Shown here in pieces: positions 45,979 through 55,552 of a DNA stretch of 64,000 bases; the stretch's first letter is position 1; each line of letters opens with the position of its first letter. The translations under genes were made by a program, and so were the position numbers. The stretch is from Pseudomonas fluorescens (lineage in GTDB: Bacteria > Pseudomonadota > Gammaproteobacteria > Pseudomonadales > Pseudomonadaceae), in NCBI RefSeq assembly GCF_902497785.1, contig NZ_CABVHK010000001.1, positions 62,001 through 126,000 of the forward strand. The letters are read 5' to 3'. The notes under the pieces are model-generated. The model was not told the origin of the DNA. It saw nothing but the letters and a program-made list of their open reading frames with translations, and did no database searches.

Positions 45979-47391
45979 GTGCCCAAAACGCTGCTGCAAA
46001 AACTCTGGGAAACGCACGTCGTACGTCATGACCCGGACGGTTCGGCGATGCTTTACATCGATCTGCAGTTGATCAATGAAGTCACCAGCCCCCAGGCTTT
46101 TGAAGGTTTATCGGCAGCGGGGCTGAACCCTTGGCGAAGCGGCACGATCATCGCCACCTCGGACCACAATGTGCCGACTAGGGACTTGGCTCTGGGCATT
46201 CAGGATCCGGTAGCGAAAATTCAGGTTCAGACGCTTGAGCGTAACTGCGATGACCTGAACCTGCGCCACTTTAAAATGGGTGATCAAAGGCAGGGCATTT
46301 TGCATGTCATCGCGCCTGAATCTGGCGCCAGTCTTCCGGGAATGACCATCGTCTGTGGCGACTCTCATACCAGTACCCATGGTGCTTTCGCGGCCTTGGC
46401 ATTTGGCATCGGCACTTCCGAGATCGAGCACGTTCTCGCCACCCAGTGCCTGCGTGTTTCACCCATGGCGGCGATGAAGGTTCAGATCGACGGCGAATTG
46501 CAGCCGTTCGTGACCGCAAAAGACTTGGCCCTGAGCTTGATTCGCAAAATCGGTACTGCGGGGGCCACCGGTCATGCAATCGAGTTCACGGGCAGCACGG
46601 TCAGTAGCATGTCCATGGAAGCGCGGATGACCCTTTGCAATATGGCAATCGAAGCCGGAGCTCGCGTCGGGCTGATCGGTGTAGACGAGACCACACTGGC
46701 CTACCTGCACGGCCGACCTCATGCGCCGCGAGACGCAGGCTGGGAGGCCGCCGCTACGTTTTGGCGCACGCTTCACAGCGACCCTGGGGCAATTTTCCAA
46801 CAGGTGGTGAACCTGGATGCAGCAAAAGTTGCCCCTCAAGTTTCATGGGGAACTTCTCCGCAAATGGTGTGCGATGTTCTAGAAAAGGTGCCCGACCCCG
46901 CGGACGAAGTAGACCCCGCTAAACGTCAGGCCTTGGTCAGCGCGCTCGACTATATGGGGATTACAGCGGGCACAGCCATCGTTTCAATCGAACTCGACAA
47001 GATTTTCATAGGCTCCTGCACCAATGCACGCATCGAGGACCTGCGGGCAGCTGCCCAGGTTGTAGTCGGTCAAAAAGTATCCACGCGTATCAAACAAGCA
47101 TTGGTGGTGCCGGGATCAGGACAGGTCAAAGCCATGGCTGAAGCCGAGGGCTTGGACAGGATATTCATCGACGCTGGGTTTGAATGGCGCGAGCCCGGTT
47201 GTTCGATGTGCTTGGGAATGAACGAGGACCGGCTGCTCCCTGGGGAGCGTTGTGCATCTACGTCCAATCGCAATTTCGAGGGGCGTCAGGGGCAGGGTGG
47301 CAGAACTCACCTCGTGAGCCCGGTCACTGCAGCAGCGGCGGCCCTGGCAGGACATTTCGTTGATATAACCGCTGCCCAGATAAGGAGTTGA
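45979..47391 (+). CDS. Aconitase-family hydratase large subunit, probable maleate hydratase
   Basis: 470 residues, LeuC-like; GTG start with AGAGGAG ahead. Iron-sulfur cysteines lie in [12 protein letters not shown] (about Cys347) and [13 protein letters not shown] (about 408 and 411); [30 protein letters not shown] is the family signature. It is paired with a LeuD-like small subunit and lies next to a gentisate cluster. LeuCD-like HbzIJ of Pseudomonas alcaligenes is known as maleate hydratase (maleate to D-malate) in the direct-hydrolysis gentisate route. I infer the same here. An isopropylmalate or citramalate role is the alternative. Confidence 0.85.
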   Translation: MPKTLLQKLWETHVVRHDPDGSAMLYIDLQLINEVTSPQAFEGLSAAGLNPWRSGTIIATSDHNVPTRDLALGIQDPVAKIQVQTLERNCDDLNLRHFKMGDQRQGILHVIAPESGASLPGMTIVCGDSHTSTHGAFAALAFGIGTSEIEHVLATQCLRVSPMAAMKVQIDGELQPFVTAKDLALSLIRKIGTAGATGHAIEFTGSTVSSMSMEARMTLCNMAIEAGARVGLIGVDETTLAYLHGRPHAPRDAGWEAAATFWRTLHSDPGAIFQQVVNLDAAKVAPQVSWGTSPQMVCDVLEKVPDPADEVDPAKRQALVSALDYMGITAGTAIVSIELDKIFIGSCTNARIEDLRAAAQVVVGQKVSTRIKQALVVPGSGQVKAMAEAEGLDRIFIDAGFEWREPGCSMCLGMNEDRLLPGERCASTSNRNFEGRQGQGGRTHLVSPVTAAAAALAGHFVDITAAQIRS

Positions 47392-47397
47392 AAGGCC

Positions 47398-48042
47398 GTG
47401 AAACCATTCAAGCAGTTTTGTGCAGTAGCGGCGCCGCTTGATCGAATCAATGTGGACACGGACGCCATTTTGCCGAAGCAATTCATGAAATTGATCAGCA
47501 AATATGGCTATGGCGATTACCTGTTCGATAACTGGCGTTATCTAGACCAAGGCCAACCTGGGGACGACTGCTCGGTACGACCGCTCAACGAGCAGTTCAT
47601 GCTCAACCAGCCCCGGTTCAAGTCAGCGCAAATCCTGCTGTGCCGAGATAATTTCGGTTGTGGTTCGAGCCGCGAGCACGCGCCGTGGGCCTTGCGTGAT
47701 TTCGGGTTCAAAGCGCTGCTCAGCACCAGTTTCGCAGATATTTTTTATGGCAACTGCCTTAAGAACGGCGTGCTGCCCATCGTGTTGACCAAGGATGAAA
47801 TGGATCACCTGTTCTCACTCGCGGCCCGTGATGCTGCGTTGCAACTTGAGATCAATCTAGCGGACCAAACCGTTTCCCAGCCTGAGGGCGTGATCTACCG
47901 TTTCGAGATCGATGCATTCCGCAAAAAATGCGTGATGTTGGGGCTCGATGAAATCAGCCTGACGCTCGCTCAAGCCGACGACGTGCGCTTATACGAAAGC
48001 AAGCGACGCGCCACCGAGCCTTGGCTGTTTCCAGAGAGCTGA
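47398..48042 (+). CDS. Aconitase-family hydratase small subunit, probable maleate hydratase
   Basis: 214 residues, LeuD-like; GTG start after AAGGAG, six bases past the large subunit stop. The swivel-domain signature is present: DTDAILPKQFMKLISKYGYGDYLFDNWRY and LLCRDNFGCGSSREHAPWALRDFGFKALLSTSFADIFYGNCLKNGVLPIVL. It forms the heterodimer with the preceding gene. Convergent with the IclR gene after only 14 bases. Confidence 0.87.
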   Translation: MKPFKQFCAVAAPLDRINVDTDAILPKQFMKLISKYGYGDYLFDNWRYLDQGQPGDDCSVRPLNEQFMLNQPRFKSAQILLCRDNFGCGSSREHAPWALRDFGFKALLSTSFADIFYGNCLKNGVLPIVLTKDEMDHLFSLAARDAALQLEINLADQTVSQPEGVIYRFEIDAFRKKCVMLGLDEISLTLAQADDVRLYESKRRATEPWLFPES

Positions 48043-48056
48043 CGGCGTTGTGTATT

Positions 48057-48854
48057 TCATGATCCAGAAGACGCCAACACCGTCATTTTCTGCGTCATCT
48101 CGGCCCCGGCCTTCGCAACAATAGGCGCGAGCAGTGTTCTGACTTCCGGGGAGGCATCGACGACGGGTATCACGATGCTGATGCTGCCGATCACCCGTTT
48201 ATCGTCAAAAACGGCGGCTGAAATACCCGCAGCGCTATTGCCCAATTCGCCTGAAGTGATGACTACGGACTCGTTTCTCAGCGATCTCAGTGTCTGCTTG
48301 ACTTGCGCCCAATTGGCCCCAAGGCCAAAGCGCTCGAATTCGCCCGTTACGCCTTCGTAGTAGGGTTTGACCTGGCGCAATGGCAGGTGCGCCAGGATGA
48401 CCTTTGAGGCTGCGCCTTGGTAAAGGGGCCTTGGGAGGCCGCGCTCATAGCTGATGTCTTGCTTGAAACGGGTGGTGAACTCCTCATGCACGCACATGAC
48501 GTGCTCTTGGAAGTACCGGCATAAAATCGCGATGCTGTCAGCGGGGGCCGCATTCAGCATGTCACCCATGACCAACCTTGCAGCCTGGATCATCGGATCA
48601 CCCAACCGCATTTTTCTATCCAACGCGATGATTGCTGGGCCCAGCACGTAGCGCCCCGGGGTAAAGGCGCTGATGTATCCGGCACCCGACAGGGTTCGAA
48701 AGTAACGGTACGTATGGCTCGCCGATAGTCCTAACTCGATCGCCGCTTCGTCCACAGACCAATCAGATTTGCTGTCTCCACTGAACAATTCGAGCAGGCG
48801 CATCAAGCGATCCTGGGAGCTGCCTTTGGGATCTTCTGCGCCTGAGACTTGCAT
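48057..48854 (-). CDS. IclR-family regulator of the gentisate cluster
   Basis: 265 residues from MQVSGAEDPKGSSQDRLMRLLELFSG; an upstream in-frame ATG would add a 41-residue unrelated leader. The DNA-binding part is DWSVDEAAIELGLSASHTYRYFRTLSGAGYI. The effector domain contains YERGLPRPLYQGAASKVILAHLPL and SGELGNSAAGISAAVFDDKRVIGSISIVIPVV. Divergent from the MFS-gentisate operon; the shared motif before both operons (45874, 48964) suggests it controls both. Effector is probably gentisate or 3-hydroxybenzoate, by analogy. Confidence 0.9.
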   Translation of the reverse strand: MQVSGAEDPKGSSQDRLMRLLELFSGDSKSDWSVDEAAIELGLSASHTYRYFRTLSGAGYISAFTPGRYVLGPAIIALDRKMRLGDPMIQAARLVMGDMLNAAPADSIAILCRYFQEHVMCVHEEFTTRFKQDISYERGLPRPLYQGAASKVILAHLPLRQVKPYYEGVTGEFERFGLGANWAQVKQTLRSLRNESVVITSGELGNSAAGISAAVFDDKRVIGSISIVIPVVDASPEVRTLLAPIVAKAGAEMTQKMTVLASSGS

Positions 48855-48963
48855 GGCTGACGCGCCGGTTACCTGCTGCTTTATCAACCCTGCCCCCTTA
48901 GAAAGGTGTGCTTGACGGAGCCCGCATGTTACCGCCAAGCTCGACCACGAGGTGAGTAAAAAC

Positions 48964-48990
48964 AAAAATAGCGCCATAAGATAAAAGCGT
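48964..48990. promoter_or_regulatory. IclR-type operator, copy B (before MFS-gentisate operon)
   Basis: AAAAATAGCGC (48964-48974), then GATAAAAGCG (48980-48989), with the same 5-base spacing as copy A. It ends 78 bases before the MFS start at 49068 and lies about 110 bases before the divergent IclR gene. Confidence 0.65.
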
Positions 48991-49067
48991 TGACACTTTT
49001 TGGAAAAAACATAATTATCGTATTACAACAAATAATACAAAACACCTTAAGGTGTGAGGGTTCCATC

Positions 49068-50456
49068 ATGAGCCAGCTAGCGCAGCCATCGTCCCCCGTC
49101 CTCGACATCGCCCCTATTCTCGATCACGGAGAGTGGACGTCCTATCAAAAGCGAATTCTCTTCTTGGTCGCCCTCGTCATGGTGTTCGATGGCGTGGACG
49201 CGCAGGTGCTTAGCCTGTCGCTGTCCTCCATTTCAGCCGAATGGGGTATCAGCCGCGCAGCCTTTGCACCGGTGCTTGGATTCAGTTTCGTGGCCATGGC
49301 ACTGGGGACGGCCCTCGGGGGCCTGTTGGGCGACCGCATCGGCAGAAAATGGACCCTCATCGCGTCCAGCGTAACGTTTGGCCTGATGACGTTATTGGGC
49401 GCGCTCGCCGATGACATCGTCTTTCTGGGCGTCTGCCGAGTGATTGCATCGTTGGGCATGGGAGCAGCCATGCCTAACGTCACGGCAATGCTGGCTGAGT
49501 ACACACCTTTGCGCCGGCGCAGCCTTGCCCTCGCCATCGGGATGAGCGCGTTGCCTTTTGGCGGTATTGTCGTTGGCCTGTTAGGGGCGCAAATTCTTCC
49601 TGCCCTTGGCTGGCGCAGTTTTTTCGTGATTGCGGGGTGTGCGCCGTTGATCGTCGCGCTGACGCTGATCATTGGCGTCCCAGAGTCGCTGAGATTTCTG
49701 GTGGCGCGCGGCATCAAGCCGGCAGCGTGCCTGAACATCATTCGCCACCTGGGGCATGCGGTGTCATTGACCACCACGTTGGAGGACAGCGGCGAAGCGG
49801 CTGCAGTCAAGAAGGCTTCGGTGCGAACGTTAATGGCCAGCGAATATGCCGGCGACACACGGGTTCTGGCGGTCGCTTTCTTTACCGTGATTCTGTCTAG
49901 CTACCTCATGTTTACCTGGTCCCCCTCCCTGTTCGTCGAGGCCGGTTACAGCGTCAGTATGTCCAGCGCAAGTATGGCGTTGTTCAGCCTCGGTGGCCTG
50001 ATTGGAGGGGTGGGCGGCGGCTGGCTGTTCAGTCGCTTCGGTTCGCGCAAAACCATGCTCTGCATGGCGGCGGGGGCGTTGGCCTGCTGCGCTGCGCTGA
50101 TGGTAACGCCGTTGCAACCTGCTGCGAATTCGCTCCCTATCATCACCGTTAGCCTGCTGCTGCTCGGCCTCTGCGTACCGGGCACACAAGCAATCCTATT
50201 CGTGCTGGCGGCGCAGATATTCCCTACCTCAATGCGTGCAAGTGGCGTCGGTTTGCCCGCAGCTTTCGGACGGCTGGGCGCGGTGCTGAGCGCTTTCATC
50301 GGCCCCTGGATTCTTGCCAGCACAGGCACTCGGTTCTTCGGTTTTATAGCAGCCATGATGTTGATTCTTTTTGTCGCGCTGACCCTCGTCCGTCGCCACA
50401 TCGCACGGACCGCAAACCAAGACCGTAGCGATGCACGGCTGAACGAAGTTCGATAG
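49068..50456 (+). CDS. MFS transporter, AAHS type (3-hydroxybenzoate/gentisate uptake)
   Basis: 462 residues from MSQLAQPSSPVLDIAPILDHGEWTSYQKR; about 12 membrane segments. AAHS marks are VALVMVFDGVDAQVLSLSL in TM1, LGGLLGDRIGRKW in the loop, and QIFPTSMRASGVGLPAAFGRLGAVLSAF in the second half. It is the first gene of the operon that goes on to gentisate dioxygenase (18-base gap). Substrate inferred from neighbours. Confidence 0.9.
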   Translation: MSQLAQPSSPVLDIAPILDHGEWTSYQKRILFLVALVMVFDGVDAQVLSLSLSSISAEWGISRAAFAPVLGFSFVAMALGTALGGLLGDRIGRKWTLIASSVTFGLMTLLGALADDIVFLGVCRVIASLGMGAAMPNVTAMLAEYTPLRRRSLALAIGMSALPFGGIVVGLLGAQILPALGWRSFFVIAGCAPLIVALTLIIGVPESLRFLVARGIKPAACLNIIRHLGHAVSLTTTLEDSGEAAAVKKASVRTLMASEYAGDTRVLAVAFFTVILSSYLMFTWSPSLFVEAGYSVSMSSASMALFSLGGLIGGVGGGWLFSRFGSRKTMLCMAAGALACCAALMVTPLQPAANSLPIITVSLLLLGLCVPGTQAILFVLAAQIFPTSMRASGVGLPAAFGRLGAVLSAFIGPWILASTGTRFFGFIAAMMLILFVALTLVRRHIARTANQDRSDARLNEVR

Positions 50457-50474
50457 ATAGGTAAGGAGATATTT

Positions 50475-51521
50475 GTGAGTAACAATGCCTTTAGAGATCA
50501 CATTGCCCATGACAACATGACGCCCCTCTGGGAGGTATTGCGCGGGCTTACCCCGCGCGAGCCCAAGCAGACGGCGGACCCCGTAATCTGGCGCGCCGAA
50601 ACCATTCGCCAAAATATGAAAATGGCCTGTGAGGTCATCTCCGCCGAAGATGCGGAGCGCCGTGTGCTTGTCCTAGAAAACCCTAAGTTTCGGGGCAAGT
50701 CGCAGATAACGTCATCCCTCTATGCGGGTATTCAAATGATCCTGCCCGGGGAGGTCGCCCCCAGTCATCGCCATACGGCGTCTGCGCTAAGACTGATTTT
50801 AAGTGGCCAGGGTGGGTTCACTACGGTGCATGGCGAAAAGGTACTAATGAACCCGGGTGACTTTGTCATCACGCCCACGAACGTTTTTCATGACCATGGT
50901 GCGCAGGGCACGGAACCTGTGATGTGGCTGGACGGCCTGGATGTGCCTGTTGTGCAAATGCTCAACGCCGGTTTCTCTGCTGATGACCCGAATCTACGTC
51001 AGGCCCTGACACGCCCGACAGGCGACTCCAATGCGCGATTCGCCGCTGGCCTGAGACCTGTAGGCGACACCCACGGCGGCCCCGTCAGCCCACTTTTTCA
51101 CTACCCCTATTCGCGCACGCGTGCAGCGCTTGAACAGTTGTCGCTCGTCGATGAGTGGGACGCGTGCAACGGTTTCAAACTGATGTTTACCAACCCAACG
51201 AATGGGCTGTCCCCGATTCGCTCGATGGGTGCCTTTATGCAGATGTTCCCAGCAGGGTTCAAGGGCACGAGCTTTCGTGAAACCGACGGAGCTGTTTGCT
51301 GCGTGGTTGAAGGCAGCCTGCGCGTTCAGGTCGGTGACCAAACGTGGACAGCCTGCAAGGACGACGTATTTGTTGTTCCGGGTTGGGCATGGCGTTGTTT
51401 TGAGGCGGACGAGCAATGCGTACTGTTCAGCTTTTCCGATCGACCGTTGCAAGAACACCTCGGTTTTTGGCGCAGCGAAATCAATCCGAGCGCAACTACT
51501 ACACCAGGAGAAAAACCATGA
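50475..51521 (+). CDS. Gentisate 1,2-dioxygenase
   Basis: 348 residues, GTG start with AAGGAG ahead. A bicupin Fe(II) enzyme that opens gentisate to maleylpyruvate. Iron ligands are His98 and His100 in PSHRHTASALRLILSG and His139/His141 in NVFHDHG; a second cupin follows (AVCCVVEGSLRVQVGDQTWTACKDDVFVVPGWAWRCFEAD). FTNPTNGLSPIRSMGAFMQMFPAGFKGTSFRETDGAV is typical of the family. Its stop overlaps the start of the FAH-family gene (ATGA). Confidence 0.93.
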   Translation: MSNNAFRDHIAHDNMTPLWEVLRGLTPREPKQTADPVIWRAETIRQNMKMACEVISAEDAERRVLVLENPKFRGKSQITSSLYAGIQMILPGEVAPSHRHTASALRLILSGQGGFTTVHGEKVLMNPGDFVITPTNVFHDHGAQGTEPVMWLDGLDVPVVQMLNAGFSADDPNLRQALTRPTGDSNARFAAGLRPVGDTHGGPVSPLFHYPYSRTRAALEQLSLVDEWDACNGFKLMFTNPTNGLSPIRSMGAFMQMFPAGFKGTSFRETDGAVCCVVEGSLRVQVGDQTWTACKDDVFVVPGWAWRCFEADEQCVLFSFSDRPLQEHLGFWRSEINPSATTTPGEKP

Positions 51522-52375
51522 AAATTTGTCTGTTTAACGATAACCGTTTGGGCCTGATTGAGGGCGACATTGTCTATGACGTTTCCCAAGCACTGCGTAT
51601 TTTGTCACCTGCCCGTTATCCGTTTCCGCGCCATGACCTGCTGATCGCTAACCTGGCCGAGCTACGCCCCGAAATCTCGCTTGCCAAGGGAAGCGCAGCG
51701 GTCTTCAAGTTAAGCGATGTCGAGCTGCTTAGCCCCGTCGGTAACCCAGGCAAAATTGTGGCTGCGCCTGTCAACTATCAAGCTCACCTTGATGAAGCCA
51801 TCGCAGACACGGAGACGTTTACACGTGCCAATGTCCGAAAAATCCAGGAGACGGGCCTCTTCCTGAAAGCTACCAGCTCGCTGATCGGTGTCAGTAAACC
51901 GATTGTGATTAATCTTCCAGAGCGCCGTACCGATCACGAAATCGAGCTAGTCGCTGTTATTGGCAAGCGTGCCAAGGATGTGAAGGCGAAAGACGCACTG
52001 GCCTATGTTGCCGGATACAGCATTGGCCTGGACATCACGATCCGCGGGCCTGAAGAGCGAAGCTTGCGCAAATCGTTGGACACTTACTCGGTGTTGGGGC
52101 CATGGCTTGTCACGGCTGATGAGCTCAGCGACCCACAGGGCTTGGAGTTGCTGCTGGAGGTTAATGGTGAGAAACGCCAGCACGCCAATACTCGGGATTT
52201 GATCATGAACGTGGCAGAGCTGATCGAATTCGCCTCGACCTATTACACACTTGAGCCGGGTGATTTGTTGTACACCGGAACGCCCGAAGGTGTGGGTCCC
52301 ATTGTTCACGGTGATCAGATCAAAGCACGAATTGAAGGGATTGGTGAAATTGTTGTCGAGGTCGTGTCGTCATGA
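51518..52375 (+). CDS. FAH-family hydrolase, probable maleylpyruvate hydrolase
   Basis: 285 residues: MKICLFNDNRLGLIEGDIVYDVSQAL. The FAH fold is marked by KIVAAPVNYQAHLDEAI, RRTDHEIELVAVIGKRAKDVKAKDALAYVAGYSIGLDITIRGPEERSLRKS and EPGDLLYTGTPEGVGPIVHGDQI. It is coupled to gentisate dioxygenase and the hydroxylase by ATGA overlaps on both sides. No maleylpyruvate isomerase is present, and a maleate-hydratase-like pair is nearby. I therefore favour direct hydrolysis of maleylpyruvate to pyruvate and maleate over fumarylpyruvate hydrolysis. Confidence 0.8.
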   Translation: MKICLFNDNRLGLIEGDIVYDVSQALRILSPARYPFPRHDLLIANLAELRPEISLAKGSAAVFKLSDVELLSPVGNPGKIVAAPVNYQAHLDEAIADTETFTRANVRKIQETGLFLKATSSLIGVSKPIVINLPERRTDHEIELVAVIGKRAKDVKAKDALAYVAGYSIGLDITIRGPEERSLRKSLDTYSVLGPWLVTADELSDPQGLELLLEVNGEKRQHANTRDLIMNVAELIEFASTYYTLEPGDLLYTGTPEGVGPIVHGDQIKARIEGIGEIVVEVVSS

Positions 52376-53547
52376 GCCTACAAGATCCAATTGTAATCAT
52401 TGGGGGGGGCATTGGTGGTCTGGCAGCAGCGCTGGCACTCTCACATAAGGGCTTCAAAACGCTCTTGATCGAACAGGCCGAAGAGTTTCGCGAAGTCGGT
52501 GCGGGGATCCAGGTGGGCCCTAACGGTTTTCGCGTGTTGGAGACGCTCGGCGTTGCTGATCAAGTACGCGAACTGACCGTGTTACCCGATGATTTGATCT
52601 TCATGGACAGTGTCAGCGCTGAGATGGTTACCACCATCCCGACAGGCGCAGCGTTTCGGGAACGTTTCAAGTATCCCTACGCCTTGGTGCATCGTGCGGA
52701 CCTGCATTCGGTTCTTCTGGCCGCGTGTCGCGAGTCCGCTGATGTCGAATTCAGGATCGCCACAAAAGTGGTGGGCTACGAAGATGATGGCCTGTCCGTA
52801 TGCGTGACCACTGACCAAGGTGAAACCATTCGGGGTTGCGCACTGATTGGCGCAGATGGATTGTGGTCGAAAGTCAGAGAGAAAATTGTCGGTGACGGTG
52901 CGCCTGTGGTCTCCGGGCACATTGCGTACCGGGCGGTGTTGCCCATTGAGGACGTGCCGCTTGAGTTTCGACGCAACTCGATGATTCTTTGGGGGGGGCC
53001 AAAGTCCCACCTGGTCCAGTACCCGCTTCGAGGTGGAAAACTATTCAACCTGGTGGCAGTCTTCCACAGCGACCGCTATGTAGAGGGTTGGAACACCGAG
53101 GGCGACCCTGAAGAATTACGCCGTCGGTTTGCCGGCACGTGTGACACCGTACAAACGCTCCTGTCCAAAATTGAAAGCTGGCGGATGTGGGTATTGTGCG
53201 ATCGTGAACCCGTGAAAAACTGGAGTCAGGGACGTACCACACTTCTGGGCGATGCAGCGCATCCCATGTTGCAATACCTTGCACAAGGGGCGTGTATGGC
53301 GATGGAGGATGGCGTCGTACTCGCACAGGAGATCGAAAAGTGTCAGGGTGATTTTGAGTCGGCTTTTAAAGCCTATCAGGCTCGCCGATACCTTCGCACG
53401 GGCCGTTGTCAGGTCATGGCACGTGTTCATGGTGAGTTCTACCACGCCGAGGGAGTTGCGGCCGAACTACGTAACAACATGCTCGGCACCCGTACTCCTG
53501 AACAGGCGTATGCCGGTCTCTCTTGGTTGTATGACGCGGTAATTTAG
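52372..53547 (+). CDS. 3-hydroxybenzoate 6-hydroxylase (FAD)
   Basis: 391 residues, class A flavoprotein monooxygenase converting 3-hydroxybenzoate to gentisate. The Rossmann motif is GGGIGGLAAALALSHKG at residues 11-27, the DG motif ALIGADGLWSKVREKIVG, and the GD motif TTLLGDAAHPMLQYLAQGACMAMEDG. AGIQVGPNGFRVLETLGV is typical of this enzyme and of 6-hydroxynicotinate/salicylate relatives. Last of the ATGA-coupled trio; an inverted repeat at 53557-53600 follows. Confidence 0.88.
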   Translation: MSLQDPIVIIGGGIGGLAAALALSHKGFKTLLIEQAEEFREVGAGIQVGPNGFRVLETLGVADQVRELTVLPDDLIFMDSVSAEMVTTIPTGAAFRERFKYPYALVHRADLHSVLLAACRESADVEFRIATKVVGYEDDGLSVCVTTDQGETIRGCALIGADGLWSKVREKIVGDGAPVVSGHIAYRAVLPIEDVPLEFRRNSMILWGGPKSHLVQYPLRGGKLFNLVAVFHSDRYVEGWNTEGDPEELRRRFAGTCDTVQTLLSKIESWRMWVLCDREPVKNWSQGRTTLLGDAAHPMLQYLAQGACMAMEDGVVLAQEIEKCQGDFESAFKAYQARRYLRTGRCQVMARVHGEFYHAEGVAAELRNNMLGTRTPEQAYAGLSWLYDAVI

Positions 53548-53556
53548 AAATCCAGT

Positions 53557-53600
53557 GACGATCAATTATTCAACGGTGCTCAGTTGCCGGGTTGATCGTC
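53557..53600 (+). terminator. Inverted repeat after the hydroxylase gene
   Basis: GACGATCAA (53557-53565) and TTGATCGTC (53592-53600) surround a 26-base loop; GCTTTC follows. Possible terminator or partial read-through site before the porin. Confidence 0.4.
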
Positions 53601-53651
53601 GCTTTCAGCTGCACGCAATGATCATTCTATAAAAATAAAAAGGGTGAAATC

Positions 53652-54914
53652 GTGAACAACAAAAATTGCGCGCCACTCGTGTGGCCGGCGTTACTGTATT
53701 TTTGTGCGCCGGGCTTGGCATGGGCTGAGGATTCGGATTTTTTTAAAGATTCAACCGCTACACTGCAAGCCAGAAATTACTACTTTCAACGCAACTACTT
53801 AGATATTCGTGGGACCGAGAAACCCAAGGCTGAAGAGTGGGCTCAAGGCTTCATTCTTAATTTCAAATCCGGTTATACCCCAGGTACTGTTGGGTTTGGT
53901 ATCGATGCTGTTGCCACCTTGGGTCTCAAACTCGATAGTGGCCGTGGGCGGGTAGGGACGGGCTTGCTGTCTATCAAGGATAGCGGGGCCCCTGCCGACG
54001 ATTACAGTCGTTTGGGGCCAACCTTAAAAGCCAGGTTTTCTAAAACCGAGCTGAGACTGGGTGAACTTCAACCCGACATTCCCGTGTTGCCCTTCAGCGA
54101 CATTCGGTTGCTTCCACCATCCTATCAGGGTGTCTCCTTTTCCAGTAGCGAACTTGCTGGACTGACCCTTCAAGGCGGGCGTATCAAATCGACTAGCCTT
54201 CGAAATGAAGCCGGGGACGAAAAATTGATCGCCATGTTGGGCTATATCCCGCAACGCGCGTCGCCCAGTGATGCCTTTAATTATATGGGGGGTGACTATA
54301 GTTTTAATGAGTCACGTACCACCGTCAGTGGTTGGTACGCCCAACTGGAGGACATTTACCGGCAGAGTTATGTTGGCATTAAGCATAAGCAGTTAGTGGG
54401 GCGTTGGTCACTAAGCGGTACGTTGGCACAGTATGATGCTGTTGAAGATGGTGATCACCTAATCGGGAAGGTCGATAACCGCGCTCTGTATGGCACACTC
54501 GGGGTGGCAAGGTCCGGGCATGCTGTGACCGTAGGGTACCAAAGAATGTACGGTGACACCGCGTTCCCCCGGGTGTTCGCCAATATTGCGCCCTTGGCCA
54601 ATGAACTGCCCACTTATGACTTTTCATCACAAGACGAGGTGTCTTATCAGGTGCGTTACGACTATGACTTTGCGGCGGTGGGGGTACCGGGCCTGCTGTT
54701 TTCGACTAGATACGTCGTGGGGAACAACGTTGAGACAGGGCGCGGCTATGAAGGTAAAGACAGCGAACGCGATATCGATATGTCTTATGTTTTCCAGAGC
54801 GGGCCTGTCAAGGGATTCGGCATCAGGCTTCGCGACGCGGTAGCGCGGTCTAATTACAGAACTGATATTGACGAGTATCGCGTCGTCCTCAGTTATACCT
54901 GGAAGCTCCTATAG
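53652..54914 (+). CDS. OprD-family porin
   Basis: 420 residues, GTG start preceded by AAGGGTGA. The signal peptide is MNNKNCAPLVWPALLYFCAPGLAWA, cleaved before EDSDFFKDSTATLQARNYYFQRNYLD, the usual OprD start. WAQGFILNFKSGYTPGTVGFGIDAVATLGLKLDSG and a final VVLSYTWKLL with terminal aromatic strand mark the 18-strand barrel. It supplies outer-membrane uptake of an aromatic acid for the gentisate cluster. Confidence 0.93.
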   Translation: MNNKNCAPLVWPALLYFCAPGLAWAEDSDFFKDSTATLQARNYYFQRNYLDIRGTEKPKAEEWAQGFILNFKSGYTPGTVGFGIDAVATLGLKLDSGRGRVGTGLLSIKDSGAPADDYSRLGPTLKARFSKTELRLGELQPDIPVLPFSDIRLLPPSYQGVSFSSSELAGLTLQGGRIKSTSLRNEAGDEKLIAMLGYIPQRASPSDAFNYMGGDYSFNESRTTVSGWYAQLEDIYRQSYVGIKHKQLVGRWSLSGTLAQYDAVEDGDHLIGKVDNRALYGTLGVARSGHAVTVGYQRMYGDTAFPRVFANIAPLANELPTYDFSSQDEVSYQVRYDYDFAAVGVPGLLFSTRYVVGNNVETGRGYEGKDSERDIDMSYVFQSGPVKGFGIRLRDAVARSNYRTDIDEYRVVLSYTWKLL

Positions 54915-55261
54915 CGTTGCGTTCGCCCCAGCCCTGCGTGCCAACATCAGGCTTAACCCCAGGACCCGTGCGCGGTCACTGTGGGTCTTCTGCTCAGCCC
55001 CCCCCCTCGCGGCTGCACCCCACTACTTAGTGGGGGGAAGGTTTTGCAGGAGCTTGACCTTGCTTGTTAGCACGGTCAGTACAGTCGATATCCACGCGCG
55101 ATCCTGGGACACCCAAGGAAACTGTGAGCACTGTCTGGATGTGTTATCCCACAAAGTTTTGACTGGCTCTGGTACGAGTTCCGGGGGAAACACGACCCAA
55201 GAATGGCAGTCGTGGATTTCACGCTAGATGTCCGCTTCTCGCGGATTTCTATAGCTAGATA
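54915..55261. other. Non-coding stretch after the porin
   Basis: No gene recognised. CCCCACTA-CT-TAGTGGGG (55018-55035) is a perfect palindrome 104 bases past the porin stop and may act as a terminator. The rest, up to the IS fragment, has no recognised content. Confidence 0.45.
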
Positions 55262-55542
55262 GGCCGTCCGTCCGTCGATTGATCTTGAACTGATGATCTG
55301 CATGCTGGACGTGGGCTATTGCTACGGCATTCGCTCAGAGCCGCGATTGTGCGAAGGCCCATTGAATATGGCGTATCGCTGGTTCTGCCGGTTGAGCCTT
55401 GAAGATGAAATACCCAATCATTCGACGTTTTAAAAATCCACACGGCCGTTTTCGCGACAGCGATCTCTTTCGCTGGTTGTTTAATGAAGTGCTGGGTCGC
55501 TGCATGGACGTAATCTACGAATCTATGAGAACTCAGCACTAA
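55262..55542 (+). pseudogene. IS1182-type transposase fragment with frameshifts
   Basis: Three frames must be joined to read GRPSVD, then LELMICMLDVGYCYGIRSEPRLCEGPLNMAYRWFCRLSLEDEIPNHSTF, then NPHGRFRDSDLFRWLFNEVLGRCMDV. This is the N-terminal region of an IS1182-like transposase (YRWFCRL..., HSTF.K..HGRFR). Frameshifts lie near 55280 and 55433, and the rest of the gene and both terminal repeats are missing. Dead fragment. Confidence 0.8.
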
Positions 55543-55552
55543 TGATGCCGGC

